Positions 8,258 through 16,762 of a stretch of DNA of 46,613 nucleotides are shown here, one piece after another. The notes under the pieces are model-generated. The model saw only the letters and a list, made by a program, of their open reading frames with translations, searched no databases and was not told the DNA's origin. The stretch comes from Bifidobacterium stellenboschense (GTDB taxonomy: Bacteria; Actinomycetota; Actinomycetes; Actinomycetales; Bifidobacteriaceae), in NCBI RefSeq assembly GCF_000741785.1, contig NZ_JGZP01000009.1, positions 1-46,613 of the forward strand, read 5' to 3'. The translations under genes and the position numbers were made by a program. How positions within the stretch are numbered: position 1 is the first letter of the stretch; each line of letters begins with the position of its first letter.

Positions 8258-11200
8258 ATGAGCGCACAATCCACGAAGCCCACGCTCGACTGGCTCCGAC
8301 AGTGGCATGACCAGTACAAGGCGTCGCTGGTGCCGTCCCCTCTGGAAGACATCAACCAGCTCGCCGCCCAGCTCGACCTGACGCACGCGCACCCGTCGGG
8401 CATCGCCCAGCTGTTCGCCTCCGGGCATGTCACGCTCGAATCGCTGTTCCGCGACAACGGCATGCTGCGCGCCGCCGAACGCCGTCTCGGCCGCGTGCTC
8501 GACGACCGTTCCGCCAAGAAGCGCGTGAGCGGCGTCGCCGAACTGTCGCTCGTCGTCGGCGTCGCCACCTGGCACGGCAACGCGCGGCCCGTCCTGCTCT
8601 ACCCGGTGCAGGCGGTCTCCTCCGAGACGCCCGGACAGTCGACGATCACGTTCACCGGCACCGTCGCGCTCAACGCCTCGTTCGTCGACGCGATGCACGA
8701 GGCCGGCGTCGAACTCGACGAGGACTACCTGTTCGACGGCTCCCATTACGCGTCCGGCACGCCGGAGACCTCCGCCGTGTTCGCCGAGATCACGAAGCGC
8801 GCGAAGCAGATGGTCGGCGACTTCAACATCGAACGGCACATCATCCTCGGCTGCTTCGTCGAACCGGCGGCGCAGATCCTCAGCGAGACGCAGCGCATCA
8901 TCGACCAGCTGGGCGAAGGTCCCAGCGGCAACACGCTGCTCGACGCGCTCGCCGGCGACAAGGACGCGGCCGCGACCCTGCGCGGCGCGCCGATTCCCGA
9001 CTACAGTCCGTTCGACGCCGACCCGCACAGCGAATACGAGATCGGCGACGTCGACAACACGGTGCGCTACGCCGCCCAGCTCGCCGCCTCCGGCCACAGC
9101 GTCGCCGTCGACGGCGCCGTCGGCAAGGACACGGTCGAACAGGCCGCCGCCATCGCCACCCGATGCGTGATGAACGGCCGCACCGTGCTGTACGCGCCCG
9201 GCGTGGCCGAGCAGAAGCGCCGTTTCCTGCAGGTCATGCGCGCCAACGAGACGTCCGGCATGGTGCTCGACATCGCCGACGAGCATGCGAACGCCGACAT
9301 CGACCGTCAGCTCATCACCGCCGTCGGATTCCAGTCCGGCGTGGCCACGCAGCACTTCGACCAGCTGGCCGACGAGCTCGTTGGCGTGCGCTCCCGTCTC
9401 ACCCGCTATCTGGGCGACCTGCACGGGGTGAGCGAGAAGTGGGGCGTGTCCGCCTATCAGACCATCCAGAACCTGGCCGCGATCTCCGTGGCGCCCACGC
9501 ACCCCGCGACCCACGTGCGCCTGTCCGAGAACACGGCGCGCCGCATCGCCGGGCACATCGACGAGTGGACGGCGAAGCTCGAACGCGCCGCCGAGGTCGG
9601 CGAATACACGATCGGCCCCGACGACACCGCCTGGTACAAGGCGTCGCTCACCAGCGAGCAGGACGCGGTGGACGCCTACCAGCGCGTCGTCGACCTGCTG
9701 CAGAAGGTGCTGCCCGCCGTGCGCGAGCACGTCGCCGCCACCGTGCAGGCGTGCGGCTTCCCCGTGCCCACCACCGCGCGCGAATGGTCGCGCCAGATCA
9801 TCGTCCTCAAGAACCTGAGGCGCGTGCTCGACGTGTTCCAGCCGGAGATCTTCGAACGCGACATCGACGCGATGATCGAAGCGACCAAGTCGAAGGCCGA
9901 CCGCAAGGCGGAAGGCACGACGATGGGATTCTGGGAGCGCCGCCGCCATACGCGCGAGGCGAAGTCCCTGCTGCGCGTCGGCGCGCAGGTCGAGGACCTG
10001 CACGCCGCGCTCGTCATCGTCAGGAAGCAGTCCGATCAGTGGCGTTCGCTCGTCCCGCACGGCGGATGGCCGGTGCTGCCGCCCAAACTCGACCAGATGA
10101 TCACCGCGCAGGAGACCATGTCGCGCGACATGACCGCGCTCGACACGGTGCTCAACACGACGCCCAAGGGTGGTGAACTCGAATCCCGCGACTTCAACGA
10201 GGTGGAAAGCCGGCTCAAGGCCCTCTACGACGACCACAAGTCGCTCGACGACCTGCCCGAACGCTGCCGTCTCGAACAGGAGTTCCAGGCCGCCGGCCTC
10301 AACGACCTCGTCGCCGACTTCTCCAACCGCCACGTAATGTCCGCCGCGGTGGGAGCCGAACTCCAGCTCGCCTGGTGGACCACCGTGTTCGAGGACATCG
10401 TCCGCTCCTCGCCGATCATCTCCAACCAGGACGGCTCCGTGCTCGCCAACGCGACCGAACGCTTCGAACAGGTCGACGTCGAACACGTGCGCTCCATCGG
10501 ACCGATGGTCGCCCAGGAGTCGATGCGCCGCCTGTGCGACCTGCTGTTCGCCCGCACGCAGGAGGCGAACCTGCTGCACACGAAGCTCGCCGGCCGCGGC
10601 CACATGCCGCTCGACCGGATCCGCCGCGACCACGCGGAGATTCTCGCCGCCGCCAAGCCGATCCTCATGGCCACGCCGGACACGCTCGCCTCGCTCACCG
10701 AGCCGAAGCCGCTCGCCGACGTCGCCATCATCGACGCGTGCGCGCACATCCCCGCCATCCAACTGCTCAGCATCGTCGTGCGCGTCAAGCAGATCGTCGT
10801 CATCGCGCACCGCGGCACCGTCACCTGCCCGGGCCTCAAACGTCTCATCGACGCGCTGCCCGTCGTCGAGGTGAAGTCGCATCCGGTGCGCCGCGCGCCA
10901 AGGCTCGGCGCCTTCCTCGAATCCGAAGGATACGGCGCCGTCCGCTACGACGTGTGCACCGACGGCGCGCGCGGCCACATCGCCTACCACAAGGTCGAGG
11001 CGACCGGCACGCCCGTGTTCGCCACCGGACTGGTCGAATCCAGCCAGCAGGAGATCGACGAGGTGGTGCGGCTCATCACCGAGCGCGCCCGCTCGTTCAC
11101 GATCGTGCCCGCCAGCTACCTGCTCACCGTGGTCTCGCTCACCGACGTGTTCCGCGTGCGTCTCGGCGCCGAACTCAAGGCGCTCGCCTCCAAGGACAAG

Positions 11201-11866
11201 TCGATGAACAGCTTCCTGCGGCACGTGCGCCTCGTCGGCATCCGCGAGGTGGCCGGCGCCCGCGCCACCGACGTGATCCTCTCGATGTGCTACGCGAAGA
11301 CGTCGCACGGCCGTCTGCTCCAGCAGTTCGGCGCGTTGGAGGACCAGGGCGGACGCGGCATGCTGCTCGACGCGCTCGCGCTCGCCGACCATCACGTCGA
11401 CATCGTCGCCGCGTTCACCTCCGACGAGATGGAGGATGAGCGCATCCATACGCCCGGCGTGAAACTCCTCAAGACGCTGCTGGCATGGGCGGAGCATCTG
11501 CCGGAGGAGCCGGCGCTGCCGTCCTGCCGCGAATCCGGCAAGAACACGCTGTTCAACGATCTCGCGGACCGCATCCGCGCCCGCGGACTCGACGTCGCCA
11601 TCGACTACGGCTACGACAACGGCCTGACCATCCCGATGGCCGTCGGACTCAAAGGCAAGCCGTTCGCGCTCGCCGTGCTCACCGACGACGCCGGCTACAT
11701 GTCCATCCAGTCGACGCGCGAACGCCACCGCATGCTCGCCTCCGACCTGATGATGCTCGGCTGGTCGGTCGTGACCGTGTGGAGCGTCGGCTCGTTCGTC
11801 AACCCGGAGAAGGAAGTCGACCGCATCGTCGCCAAGGTCGGCGAAATCTACCGGGAGGTGCAATGA
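8258..11866 (+). CDS. Pseudo-helicase/nuclease: SF1 (AAA_11/AAA_12-like) scaffold with degenerate MTES_1575-like C-terminus
   Basis: A 1202-aa protein whose order of blocks matches large SF1 helicases ending in a Vsr/MTES_1575-type nuclease. It has a P-loop-like block (VAVDGAVGKDTV near 283-294), a long helical insert (about 360-750), the KPILMATPDTLASL block, a DEAD-like strand, a C-terminal RecA-like block and a final alpha/beta nuclease block (about 1090-1200). At each expected active site the residues differ. The P-loop reads GAVGKD, with a shortened loop. The DEAS-type Walker B reads DACAH (826-830). The GDxxQ motif reads AHRGT (about 850). The TRAR arginine-finger motif reads LALAD (1040-1044). 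In the nuclease, the usual RIDL and IECDG read TIPM (about 1124) and VLTDD (about 1140). I infer loss of ATPase and nuclease activity with the fold kept. ATG at 8258 follows GAAGGAGAG. It overlaps the next gene by 4 bp. Confidence 0.75.
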   Translation: MSAQSTKPTLDWLRQWHDQYKASLVPSPLEDINQLAAQLDLTHAHPSGIAQLFASGHVTLESLFRDNGMLRAAERRLGRVLDDRSAKKRVSGVAELSLVVGVATWHGNARPVLLYPVQAVSSETPGQSTITFTGTVALNASFVDAMHEAGVELDEDYLFDGSHYASGTPETSAVFAEITKRAKQMVGDFNIERHIILGCFVEPAAQILSETQRIIDQLGEGPSGNTLLDALAGDKDAAATLRGAPIPDYSPFDADPHSEYEIGDVDNTVRYAAQLAASGHSVAVDGAVGKDTVEQAAAIATRCVMNGRTVLYAPGVAEQKRRFLQVMRANETSGMVLDIADEHANADIDRQLITAVGFQSGVATQHFDQLADELVGVRSRLTRYLGDLHGVSEKWGVSAYQTIQNLAAISVAPTHPATHVRLSENTARRIAGHIDEWTAKLERAAEVGEYTIGPDDTAWYKASLTSEQDAVDAYQRVVDLLQKVLPAVREHVAATVQACGFPVPTTAREWSRQIIVLKNLRRVLDVFQPEIFERDIDAMIEATKSKADRKAEGTTMGFWERRRHTREAKSLLRVGAQVEDLHAALVIVRKQSDQWRSLVPHGGWPVLPPKLDQMITAQETMSRDMTALDTVLNTTPKGGELESRDFNEVESRLKALYDDHKSLDDLPERCRLEQEFQAAGLNDLVADFSNRHVMSAAVGAELQLAWWTTVFEDIVRSSPIISNQDGSVLANATERFEQVDVEHVRSIGPMVAQESMRRLCDLLFARTQEANLLHTKLAGRGHMPLDRIRRDHAEILAAAKPILMATPDTLASLTEPKPLADVAIIDACAHIPAIQLLSIVVRVKQIVVIAHRGTVTCPGLKRLIDALPVVEVKSHPVRRAPRLGAFLESEGYGAVRYDVCTDGARGHIAYHKVEATGTPVFATGLVESSQQEIDEVVRLITERARSFTIVPASYLLTVVSLTDVFRVRLGAELKALASKDKSMNSFLRHVRLVGIREVAGARATDVILSMCYAKTSHGRLLQQFGALEDQGGRGMLLDALALADHHVDIVAAFTSDEMEDERIHTPGVKLLKTLLAWAEHLPEEPALPSCRESGKNTLFNDLADRIRARGLDVAIDYGYDNGLTIPMAVGLKGKPFALAVLTDDAGYMSIQSTRERHRMLASDLMMLGWSVVTVWSVGSFVNPEKEVDRIVAKVGEIYREVQ

Positions 11867-12063
11867 GCGAGTACTCGTCCACCCGCCGCACGCCACGCAA
11901 GCACAAGCGCGTCGTGCGCGAGGGCACCGAACGGTTCGACGCCGACGGCGTCAAGCTGGAGCCTTCGGACATGATGACCGAACGCCAGCGCGAGGCCGAC
12001 GACGACAAACGCATCCTGAACGAGCTGCCGCCGCACTGGGGCATCTTCAGCGAGAAGGGCTGA
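11863..12063 (+). CDS. Small charged protein coupled to the pseudo-helicase
   Basis: A 66-aa protein of unknown function. The N-terminus is basic (RRTPRKHKRVVREG) and the middle acidic (MMTERQREADDDKR). It ends in LNELPPHWGIFSEKG, a short hydrophobic, Trp-containing motif typical of peptide-mediated interactions. Its ATG overlaps the stop codon of the large upstream gene in an ATGA arrangement, with GGGAGG just before it, which indicates translational coupling. I do not recognise the family. It may be a partner or adaptor of the pseudo-helicase. The coupling and the composition make it a real gene rather than a chance ORF. Confidence 0.72.
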   Translation: MSEYSSTRRTPRKHKRVVREGTERFDADGVKLEPSDMMTERQREADDDKRILNELPPHWGIFSEKG

Positions 12064-12137
12064 ACGCGGCGCACCGGATCGAACATGGGGCGTCGCCCGC
12101 ATCGGGGGCGTCGCCCCGACGGCCGGCGGGCGTGGCG

Positions 12138-12827
12138 TCACCGCGTCACGGCGACGATGGCGCCGAGTTCGGCCGACGCCATCACCCGTGCCGCCGCCTC
12201 GGGCGTCATCGCCATCGCGATGACCGACGTGCCGCCGCCGTTCTCGTCCCGTCGGGCGCGCGACATCACCAGCGCATCCCCTGCGAGCGTACATGCCGGC
12301 TCGTCCGCGCCCCCGGCTCCGACATTCCCGGTTTCGCCGCCACCGGTCCCGGTGCCCTCCGCAATGGAGGACGCGCAACCCGCTGCCGACACCAGCCGCA
12401 CCGAGTCGCCGGCGACCAGCGTCGACGCGTCGTTCGCCACCGCCACCTCCAGCACCGTCCTGCCGGACGGCACGACCGGAGCGTCCCGCGCGTTCGTCGG
12501 GAACAACGGCTGCCGTTCCTCCAGATCGGTCTGCGCGACACGGCCGACCACGTCGTCCACATGCCCGAACGCGCCCGCGACGACGGGGGAGCGGGGCGTC
12601 TCCACCACGACCACATCATCCGCGCCGATCACGTCGCCGCGCCGCAGCGCATGCGCGGCGACGACCACATCCGTCGTGGCGACCAGCGCGTCCACCAGCA
12701 GCACGGACGCCACCGCAATGGCGATGACGCAGACGACCGCGGCGAGGCGCGCCAGCCGCGCACGGGCGCGACGGGCGGCGAGCGTGGGGCGTGTGAGCCT
12801 CGCCCAAGGCGCATCGGACATTCTCAT
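12138..12827 (-). CDS. SAF-domain membrane protein (CpaB/RcpC-like)
   Basis: About 229 aa. A basic N-terminus (LAARRARARLARL) is followed by one transmembrane helix (AAVVCVIAIAVASVLLVDAL). An SAF domain follows (VVVAAHALRRGDVIGADDVV, then AQTDLEERQPLF), and the C-terminal part is rich in Gly and Ala. SAF domains occur in Flp-pilus proteins such as CpaB, but no pilus genes are nearby. An SAF gene near fmdB and 5-FTHF cyclo-ligase is a common actinobacterial arrangement. The start is uncertain: in-frame ATGs at 12845, 12827 and 12821 all lack a good ribosome binding site, and I chose the middle one. Its role is unknown. Confidence 0.7.
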   Translation of the reverse strand: MRMSDAPWARLTRPTLAARRARARLARLAAVVCVIAIAVASVLLVDALVATTDVVVAAHALRRGDVIGADDVVVVETPRSPVVAGAFGHVDDVVGRVAQTDLEERQPLFPTNARDAPVVPSGRTVLEVAVANDASTLVAGDSVRLVSAAGCASSIAEGTGTGGGETGNVGAGGADEPACTLAGDALVMSRARRDENGGGTSVIAMAMTPEAAARVMASAELGAIVAVTR

Positions 12828-12976
12828 ACGTTCAGCGTCGGGCATCGGCGGCGGCGCGCGCAAGCCGTACGGACGATGTGGACAGCGCTCTCATAAATCT
12901 TCACATCCTGTTCGAACGCTGTCGGAGCGTGACGGCATCACGGCCGCCTCCACGACCACCTATCCCGCATACGACG

Positions 12977-13016
12977 AAGGCGGCGCGCCGGATGGAATCA
13001 TCCGACACGCCGCCTT
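12977..13016. terminator. Imperfect hairpin between fmdB and the SAF gene
   Basis: Outer arms AAGGCGGCG (12977-12985) and CGCCGCCTT (13008-13016) and inner arms CGGATG/CATCCG can pair. There is no T-tract on either strand. It may attenuate transcription from fmdB into the SAF gene. The rest of the 260-bp gap shows nothing else. Confidence 0.45.
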
Positions 13017-13088
13017 CCCACGATGCCCCCGCGACCGCGGTCATGCATCATCCCGCCCCGCGCGGAGGATTCCGGCGGGCGGCAAGAC

Positions 13089-13274
13089 TCACTTCTTGCC
13101 GGAATCGGTGCGGTAGAAGCCGCTGCCCTTGAACTCGATCGGCACGGCGGAGAAGATCTTGCGCACCTGCTCCTCATGGCACTGGGGGCAGACGGTGATC
13201 GGCGCGTCATCGAACGACTGGCGCTCGGTGAAATCGTAGCCACAGCTCTTGCAACGGTAATGATAGGTAGGCAA
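13089..13274 (-). CDS. FmdB-family zinc-ribbon protein
   Basis: A 61-aa protein starting PTYHYRCKSCGYDF, with two zinc knuckles, CKSC and CPQC, and the C-terminus FKGSGFYRTDSGKK: the standard FmdB/CxxC_CxxC_SSSS layout. It starts at TTG. The choice is decided by TTGGAGGATTACG placed directly upstream and by the family's invariant PTY start. Some mycobacterial relatives in this same neighbourhood act as redox-regulated chaperone cofactors. This protein lacks a long disordered tail, so that function is only a possibility. It lies between the 5-FTHF cyclo-ligase gene and the SAF gene on the same strand. Confidence 0.9.
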   Translation of the reverse strand: MPTYHYRCKSCGYDFTERQSFDDAPITVCPQCHEEQVRKIFSAVPIEFKGSGFYRTDSGKK

Positions 13275-13446
13275 CGTAATCCTCCAACGAAACGAATCCG
13301 ACCCGGAACGCCGCGGCGTGACCGCCCGGTTGGCGACCCTCGGCCGCGCATGTCCCGGCTTATGCAACCGTTCATATCCTAATCGTCCGCGCGACACGTC
13401 CGGCAGGAAGCGAACGCCGTCTTCCATCATGCGGAACAGGCGGCTC

Positions 13447-14169
13447 TCACGCGAACATCGTCACGCCGCCCGGCGTGAGCGCGCCGTCCACCGGCAGATC
13501 GTGCGGCTCGCGCGGTAGCGGCTCCGCATCCCCGTCCAGCAGCTCCCACGGCCAGCACACGGCGACGACCGGCGCATCCGGCGCACGATGCTCCAGCGCG
13601 CGGTCGTACCATCCGCCGCCACGGCCCAACCGCGTGCCCGACCGGTCCACCGCCAACGTGGGCACCACCACCAGAGCCGCCTCGCCCAACGCCTCGGGCG
13701 GCAACGTCGCGACCTGCGGCTCGTCCGGACGGAGCCGGCCCGGACCGGGCGCATCCATCGCATGCAGATCGTCCAGACCACGCAGCACGCCCCAGCCGAC
13801 CTCCAAACCCGACCCCAGCAGCGGCACCAGCACGCGCGCGCCCGCGTCGAGCATCGCCGCCAGCAGCGGTCGCAGCTCGACCTCCGACCCCATCGACACG
13901 TAGGCCGCCACCGTCACGCCGTCGAGCGCGGGTGCGGTCGTGTCGTCTTCGTCGTCAGCGTCGCCGGTCAGCGTCTCGCGCACGTCCGCCGGCCACGGCA
14001 GGTCGCGCATGCGGGCCGCCAGACGCGCGCCCGCCTCGGCGCGCTCGCCGGCCGGCACCGCCTTGCGTCGCGCAATCGCCGCATGGCGCAGCCGGCGCTT
14101 CCTCTCCACGCGATCGGCGTCCGGCGTCGCCGCATCCTCGCCCATATGGTCGTCATGGTCGTCCGTCAT
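13447..14169 (-). CDS. 5-formyltetrahydrofolate cyclo-ligase
   Basis: A 240-aa enzyme that converts 5-formyl-THF to 5,10-methenyl-THF with ATP, recycling folate one-carbon units. Family marks are the N-terminal basic ATP-contact region (VERKRRLRHAAIARRKAV), VAAYVSMGSEVELRPLL and the glycine-rich signature RLGRGGGWYDRAL near 195-207. A 12-residue acidic insert (GDADDEDDTTAP) sits near 69-80. ATG at 14169 has GGAAAGGACG upstream. It is divergent from the RimJ-like gene, about 90 bp away, in the order typical of many Actinobacteria. Confidence 0.92.
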   Translation of the reverse strand: MTDDHDDHMGEDAATPDADRVERKRRLRHAAIARRKAVPAGERAEAGARLAARMRDLPWPADVRETLTGDADDEDDTTAPALDGVTVAAYVSMGSEVELRPLLAAMLDAGARVLVPLLGSGLEVGWGVLRGLDDLHAMDAPGPGRLRPDEPQVATLPPEALGEAALVVVPTLAVDRSGTRLGRGGGWYDRALEHRAPDAPVVAVCWPWELLDGDAEPLPREPHDLPVDGALTPGGVTMFA

Positions 14170-14257
14170 CCGAGCGTCCTTTCCCGTATCCCATCCGTCA
14201 TTCGTCGAGCGTCACCATACCCCGCCGGTTTTTCGCGCGCGTGGCACAATGGTGGGC

Positions 14258-15037
14258 GTGTCAGTATTCCAGACCCTCCGCCACGCGTTCGCACCGGCCG
14301 ACCCGAACGCGATCCGCACGCCCGTCGTCCTCCATGCGCCGGCCGGGGCCGTGCCGATCACGCTGCGCACGATGACCATGGACGACGAGGACGCGTGGAG
14401 CGCGGTGCGGTGGGGCAACGAGGCGTGGCTCAAACCGTGGGAGTCCGGCGACCCGATGCACGGCCCAGGCATCACGTTCAACCAGTGGATGGCCATCCAG
14501 CGGCGCAACGAGGAGCGCGGCGCCGGCATCGTGTTCCTCATCGAACACCGCATGCGCATAGTCGGGCAGATCTCGATCGGCGCGATCACCTACGGCGCGA
14601 TGCGCACCGGCGTCGTCGGCTACTGGGTGGCGCAGAATGCCGCCGGGCACGGCATCGCGCCCACCGCGCTCGCCATGCTCGCCGACTGGGCGATCGGCGA
14701 CCCGACCGGCCCTCGGCTGCACCGGCTGGAGATCGCGATCCTGCCGGAGAACACGCGCTCCCTCGCCGTGGTGCGCAAGGTGGGCGCGCGGCATGAGGGC
14801 CTCCGCGCGAACTACATGTACGTGGCGGGCACGTGGCGGTCGCACGAGACGTTCAGCCTGCTCGCCGAAGACATGGGCGCGGGGTTCGCCGCACGGCTGG
14901 TCGCGGCGGGCGGCGACGTGTCCGCGATGGCCGTGGCGGGCGTCGCGGGCGCGTCCGCCACGCCGTCCGCGCCTACGCGGGCAATCGACACGCCGCGACG
15001 CAATGCGGACAATGTGACCACCGTCTCCTATTCTTGA
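14258..15037 (+). CDS. RimJ-like GNAT N-acetyltransferase
   Basis: A 259-aa GNAT-fold protein. WLKPWESGDP, VGQISIGAITYG, VGYWVAQNAAGHGIAPTALA (the acetyl-CoA pyrophosphate-binding turn) and LEIAILPENTRSLAVVRKVG are the RimJ/RimL hallmarks. Relatives acetylate N-termini of ribosomal proteins or other amines; the substrate here is not known. The C-terminal 40 residues are Ala-rich and outside the domain. The start is ambiguous (ATG 14249, GTG 14252, GTG 14258). I favour 14258 because CACAAT at 14245-14250 would place the transcription start at that GTG, a leaderless arrangement, and there is no ribosome binding site. The next gene starts 5 bp after it. Confidence 0.85.
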   Translation: MSVFQTLRHAFAPADPNAIRTPVVLHAPAGAVPITLRTMTMDDEDAWSAVRWGNEAWLKPWESGDPMHGPGITFNQWMAIQRRNEERGAGIVFLIEHRMRIVGQISIGAITYGAMRTGVVGYWVAQNAAGHGIAPTALAMLADWAIGDPTGPRLHRLEIAILPENTRSLAVVRKVGARHEGLRANYMYVAGTWRSHETFSLLAEDMGAGFAARLVAAGGDVSAMAVAGVAGASATPSAPTRAIDTPRRNADNVTTVSYS

Positions 15038-15042
15038 GCATT

Positions 15043-16533
15043 ATGGGTTACGAGCAGTTGAGCACGGTCATCGTGCTCGTCATCGTACTCATCGGAATCG
15101 TGGCATGGCTGCCGGTGCGCACGGCCAAGAGCATGCGGCACGTGGAGGAACATCGCGAGGATCGCTTCTCCTCGTCGCTGCACCTGGTCGACGAGCACAG
15201 CGGCACGCGGTTCAGCGATGAAGGCACCTACGCGAAAGGGGTTTTGATGCAGCCGAACGAGAGGCGCACGAACAAGCTCACCCCCGAGCGCATCGCCGAA
15301 GTACGGCGATTGCGCCGGCGGGCGGTGCGACGTCGCCAGATTCTCGTCGTGTCGTTGCTGCTGGTCGCCATCGTCGTCGCCGCGATCGCCTTCCCGCTGC
15401 ACTTCAACCCGTGGTTCGCGCTGATTCCCGTCGCCCTCGACATCGTCGTCCTGGTGCTGGGCGCGCGCGCCGCCGGACAGGCCCGCGAATGGGAGCGCAA
15501 GGTCGCCAAGGCCCGCGCCCGCGAACGCCGCTCGCGCATGGCGAAGACCCGCGCGCAGGCGAGGACCGTCGACGCCCAGACCGCCGCGGTGAAGGCCGAG
15601 GTCGAGGGCATGGCCCGCTCGGCCAAGGCGATGGCCTCCGCGCTGGCCGAGGAACCCGCGGACGCGGCCCCCTCGGCGAAGGGCGAGGAGGTACCCACCG
15701 CCGAGATGGAACGTCGCGAGATTCGCCGCGTGCTGCGTCAGGCGGAGATCGAACAGCGTCAGGCGCTCGCCGCGCACGGCAAGCTCGACGCGCCCGACGT
15801 GCAGGTGGTCGATGTGGCCGCGGCTCAGGCCGCCGCCGCGCAGACCGGCGCGCAGCCCGGTGTGTCTGCCGGCGTGTCCGCCACCATGCAGTCCCAGTCG
15901 GCCTCGTCGCCCGGTTCCGAGGCCGTGCAGGTCGTCTCCCGCGCCGAAGGGCCGCAGACCGCCGCTCCCTCGGCCGCGGCGAAGCCCGCCGATGACGCGA
16001 GCGCCCGCAGCGCCGCCGTCATCCCCGCCGACGCCACGACCGAGCTCGCCGAGGTCCGCCCCGCGAAGGCGCTCGACGCGTTCGACATGGCCATCGCCTC
16101 GCAGGATCTCATCTCGTTCTCGCTCGGAGAGCCGCGCAACGTGCATCAGGACCAGCCGGACGCGCCCGAAAGCCGCGAGATCAAGTCGACGAAGCAGGTC
16201 GCCAAGGCCGACCCGGTCGACGCCGACGAGGAACGTCGTCTCGCCGGGGAAGCCCGGATGGAGACCAAGCCGGCCGAGACGCAGACGGAACCGTCGGCCG
16301 CTTCCGCCGGCGCGGAGCCGTCGGCCGACGTCACGACGACCGCCGACACCGCGACCGCCGACACGTCCGGCAACGACGGCAGCGTGATCGCCGCCATGCC
16401 GCAGAACGCGGGCGTCTCCGACGTCGCCGCGTTCCATGAGTCCGAGGAGCAGGCGCGGGTCGCCGTCCCCGCCGCGACCTCCGATTCGCTGGGCAACAAC
16501 CTGCAGGCGATCCTCGACCGCCGCAGCTCCTGA
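15043..16533 (+). CDS. SepX/GLPR-like division-associated membrane protein
   Basis: A 496-aa protein. Its N-terminal helix is followed by a charged conserved stretch (SMRHVEEHREDRFSSSLHLV). After a basic region (VRRLRRRAVRRRQ), two more helices follow near residues 103-147. The remaining 340 residues are cytoplasmic: first a helical Arg/Lys/Ala-rich part (about 150-260), then low-complexity Ala/Pro/Thr sequence. I did not identify it by one motif. The case rests on this topology plus its position directly after a RimJ-like gene and divergent from 5-FTHF cyclo-ligase. That is the place of SepX in Streptomyces, the Glp receptor in corynebacteria and Rv0996 in M. tuberculosis, where the family bridges FtsZ and the membrane. 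The galU and glp/moeA genes often found between them are absent. No good ribosome binding site precedes the ATG. Confidence 0.68.
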   Translation: MGYEQLSTVIVLVIVLIGIVAWLPVRTAKSMRHVEEHREDRFSSSLHLVDEHSGTRFSDEGTYAKGVLMQPNERRTNKLTPERIAEVRRLRRRAVRRRQILVVSLLLVAIVVAAIAFPLHFNPWFALIPVALDIVVLVLGARAAGQAREWERKVAKARARERRSRMAKTRAQARTVDAQTAAVKAEVEGMARSAKAMASALAEEPADAAPSAKGEEVPTAEMERREIRRVLRQAEIEQRQALAAHGKLDAPDVQVVDVAAAQAAAAQTGAQPGVSAGVSATMQSQSASSPGSEAVQVVSRAEGPQTAAPSAAAKPADDASARSAAVIPADATTELAEVRPAKALDAFDMAIASQDLISFSLGEPRNVHQDQPDAPESREIKSTKQVAKADPVDADEERRLAGEARMETKPAETQTEPSAASAGAEPSADVTTTADTATADTSGNDGSVIAAMPQNAGVSDVAAFHESEEQARVAVPAATSDSLGNNLQAILDRRSS

Positions 16534-16548
16534 CCGTCCGTCGTTCTG

Positions 16549-16580
16549 ATGCCCTCTGCCGTGTTCGCAGAGGGCATTCG
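16549..16580 (+). terminator. Terminator after the SepX-like gene
   Basis: ATGCCCTCTGC (16549-16559) pairs with GCAGAGGGCAT (16567-16577) around a 7-nt loop. The tail TCGCGT is weak in T. Confidence 0.7.
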
Positions 16581-16623
16581 CGTATGCGCTCCCGCCGGTC
16601 CGGTGTCCGTTTCTCTCACAGCG

Positions 16624-16665
16624 TTAGCACTCAAGTTGGCAGAGTGCTAAAAACCGCGCTACCAT
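16624..16665 (+). promoter_or_regulatory. CIRCE element (HrcA operator) and groES promoter
   Basis: TTAGCACTC-N9-GAGTGCTAA is a perfect CIRCE inverted repeat (16624-16650). A -35 TTGGCA (16636-16641) lies inside it and a -10-like TACCAT follows at 16660-16665 with 18-bp spacing, so HrcA binding would block the promoter. The groES leader is about 90 nt. Confidence 0.93.
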
Positions 16666-16762
16666 GTGAGGCAGTGCTTGGGACCGGTCAAGTGATCGTC
16701 AGCCTCTTGGGCGTTTCCGGCGCGAAGACATCGAACCTACAAGAAATACGAGGTGACCCACA

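Noticed and set aside
8219..11896. 1225-aa open frame on the minus strand opposite the pseudo-helicase gene
   Set aside because: It has no family motif, is His/Arg/Gly/Val-rich and mirrors the high-GC third positions of the real gene. The same applies to long antisense frames at 547-2100, 2586-4040, 18140-22423 and 25136-26815.
12138..12827. A Flp/Tad pilus locus suggested by the SAF (CpaB-like) domain
   Set aside because: No CpaF ATPase, TadB/C or prepilin genes are nearby, and SAF genes at this position are common in Actinobacteria without pili.
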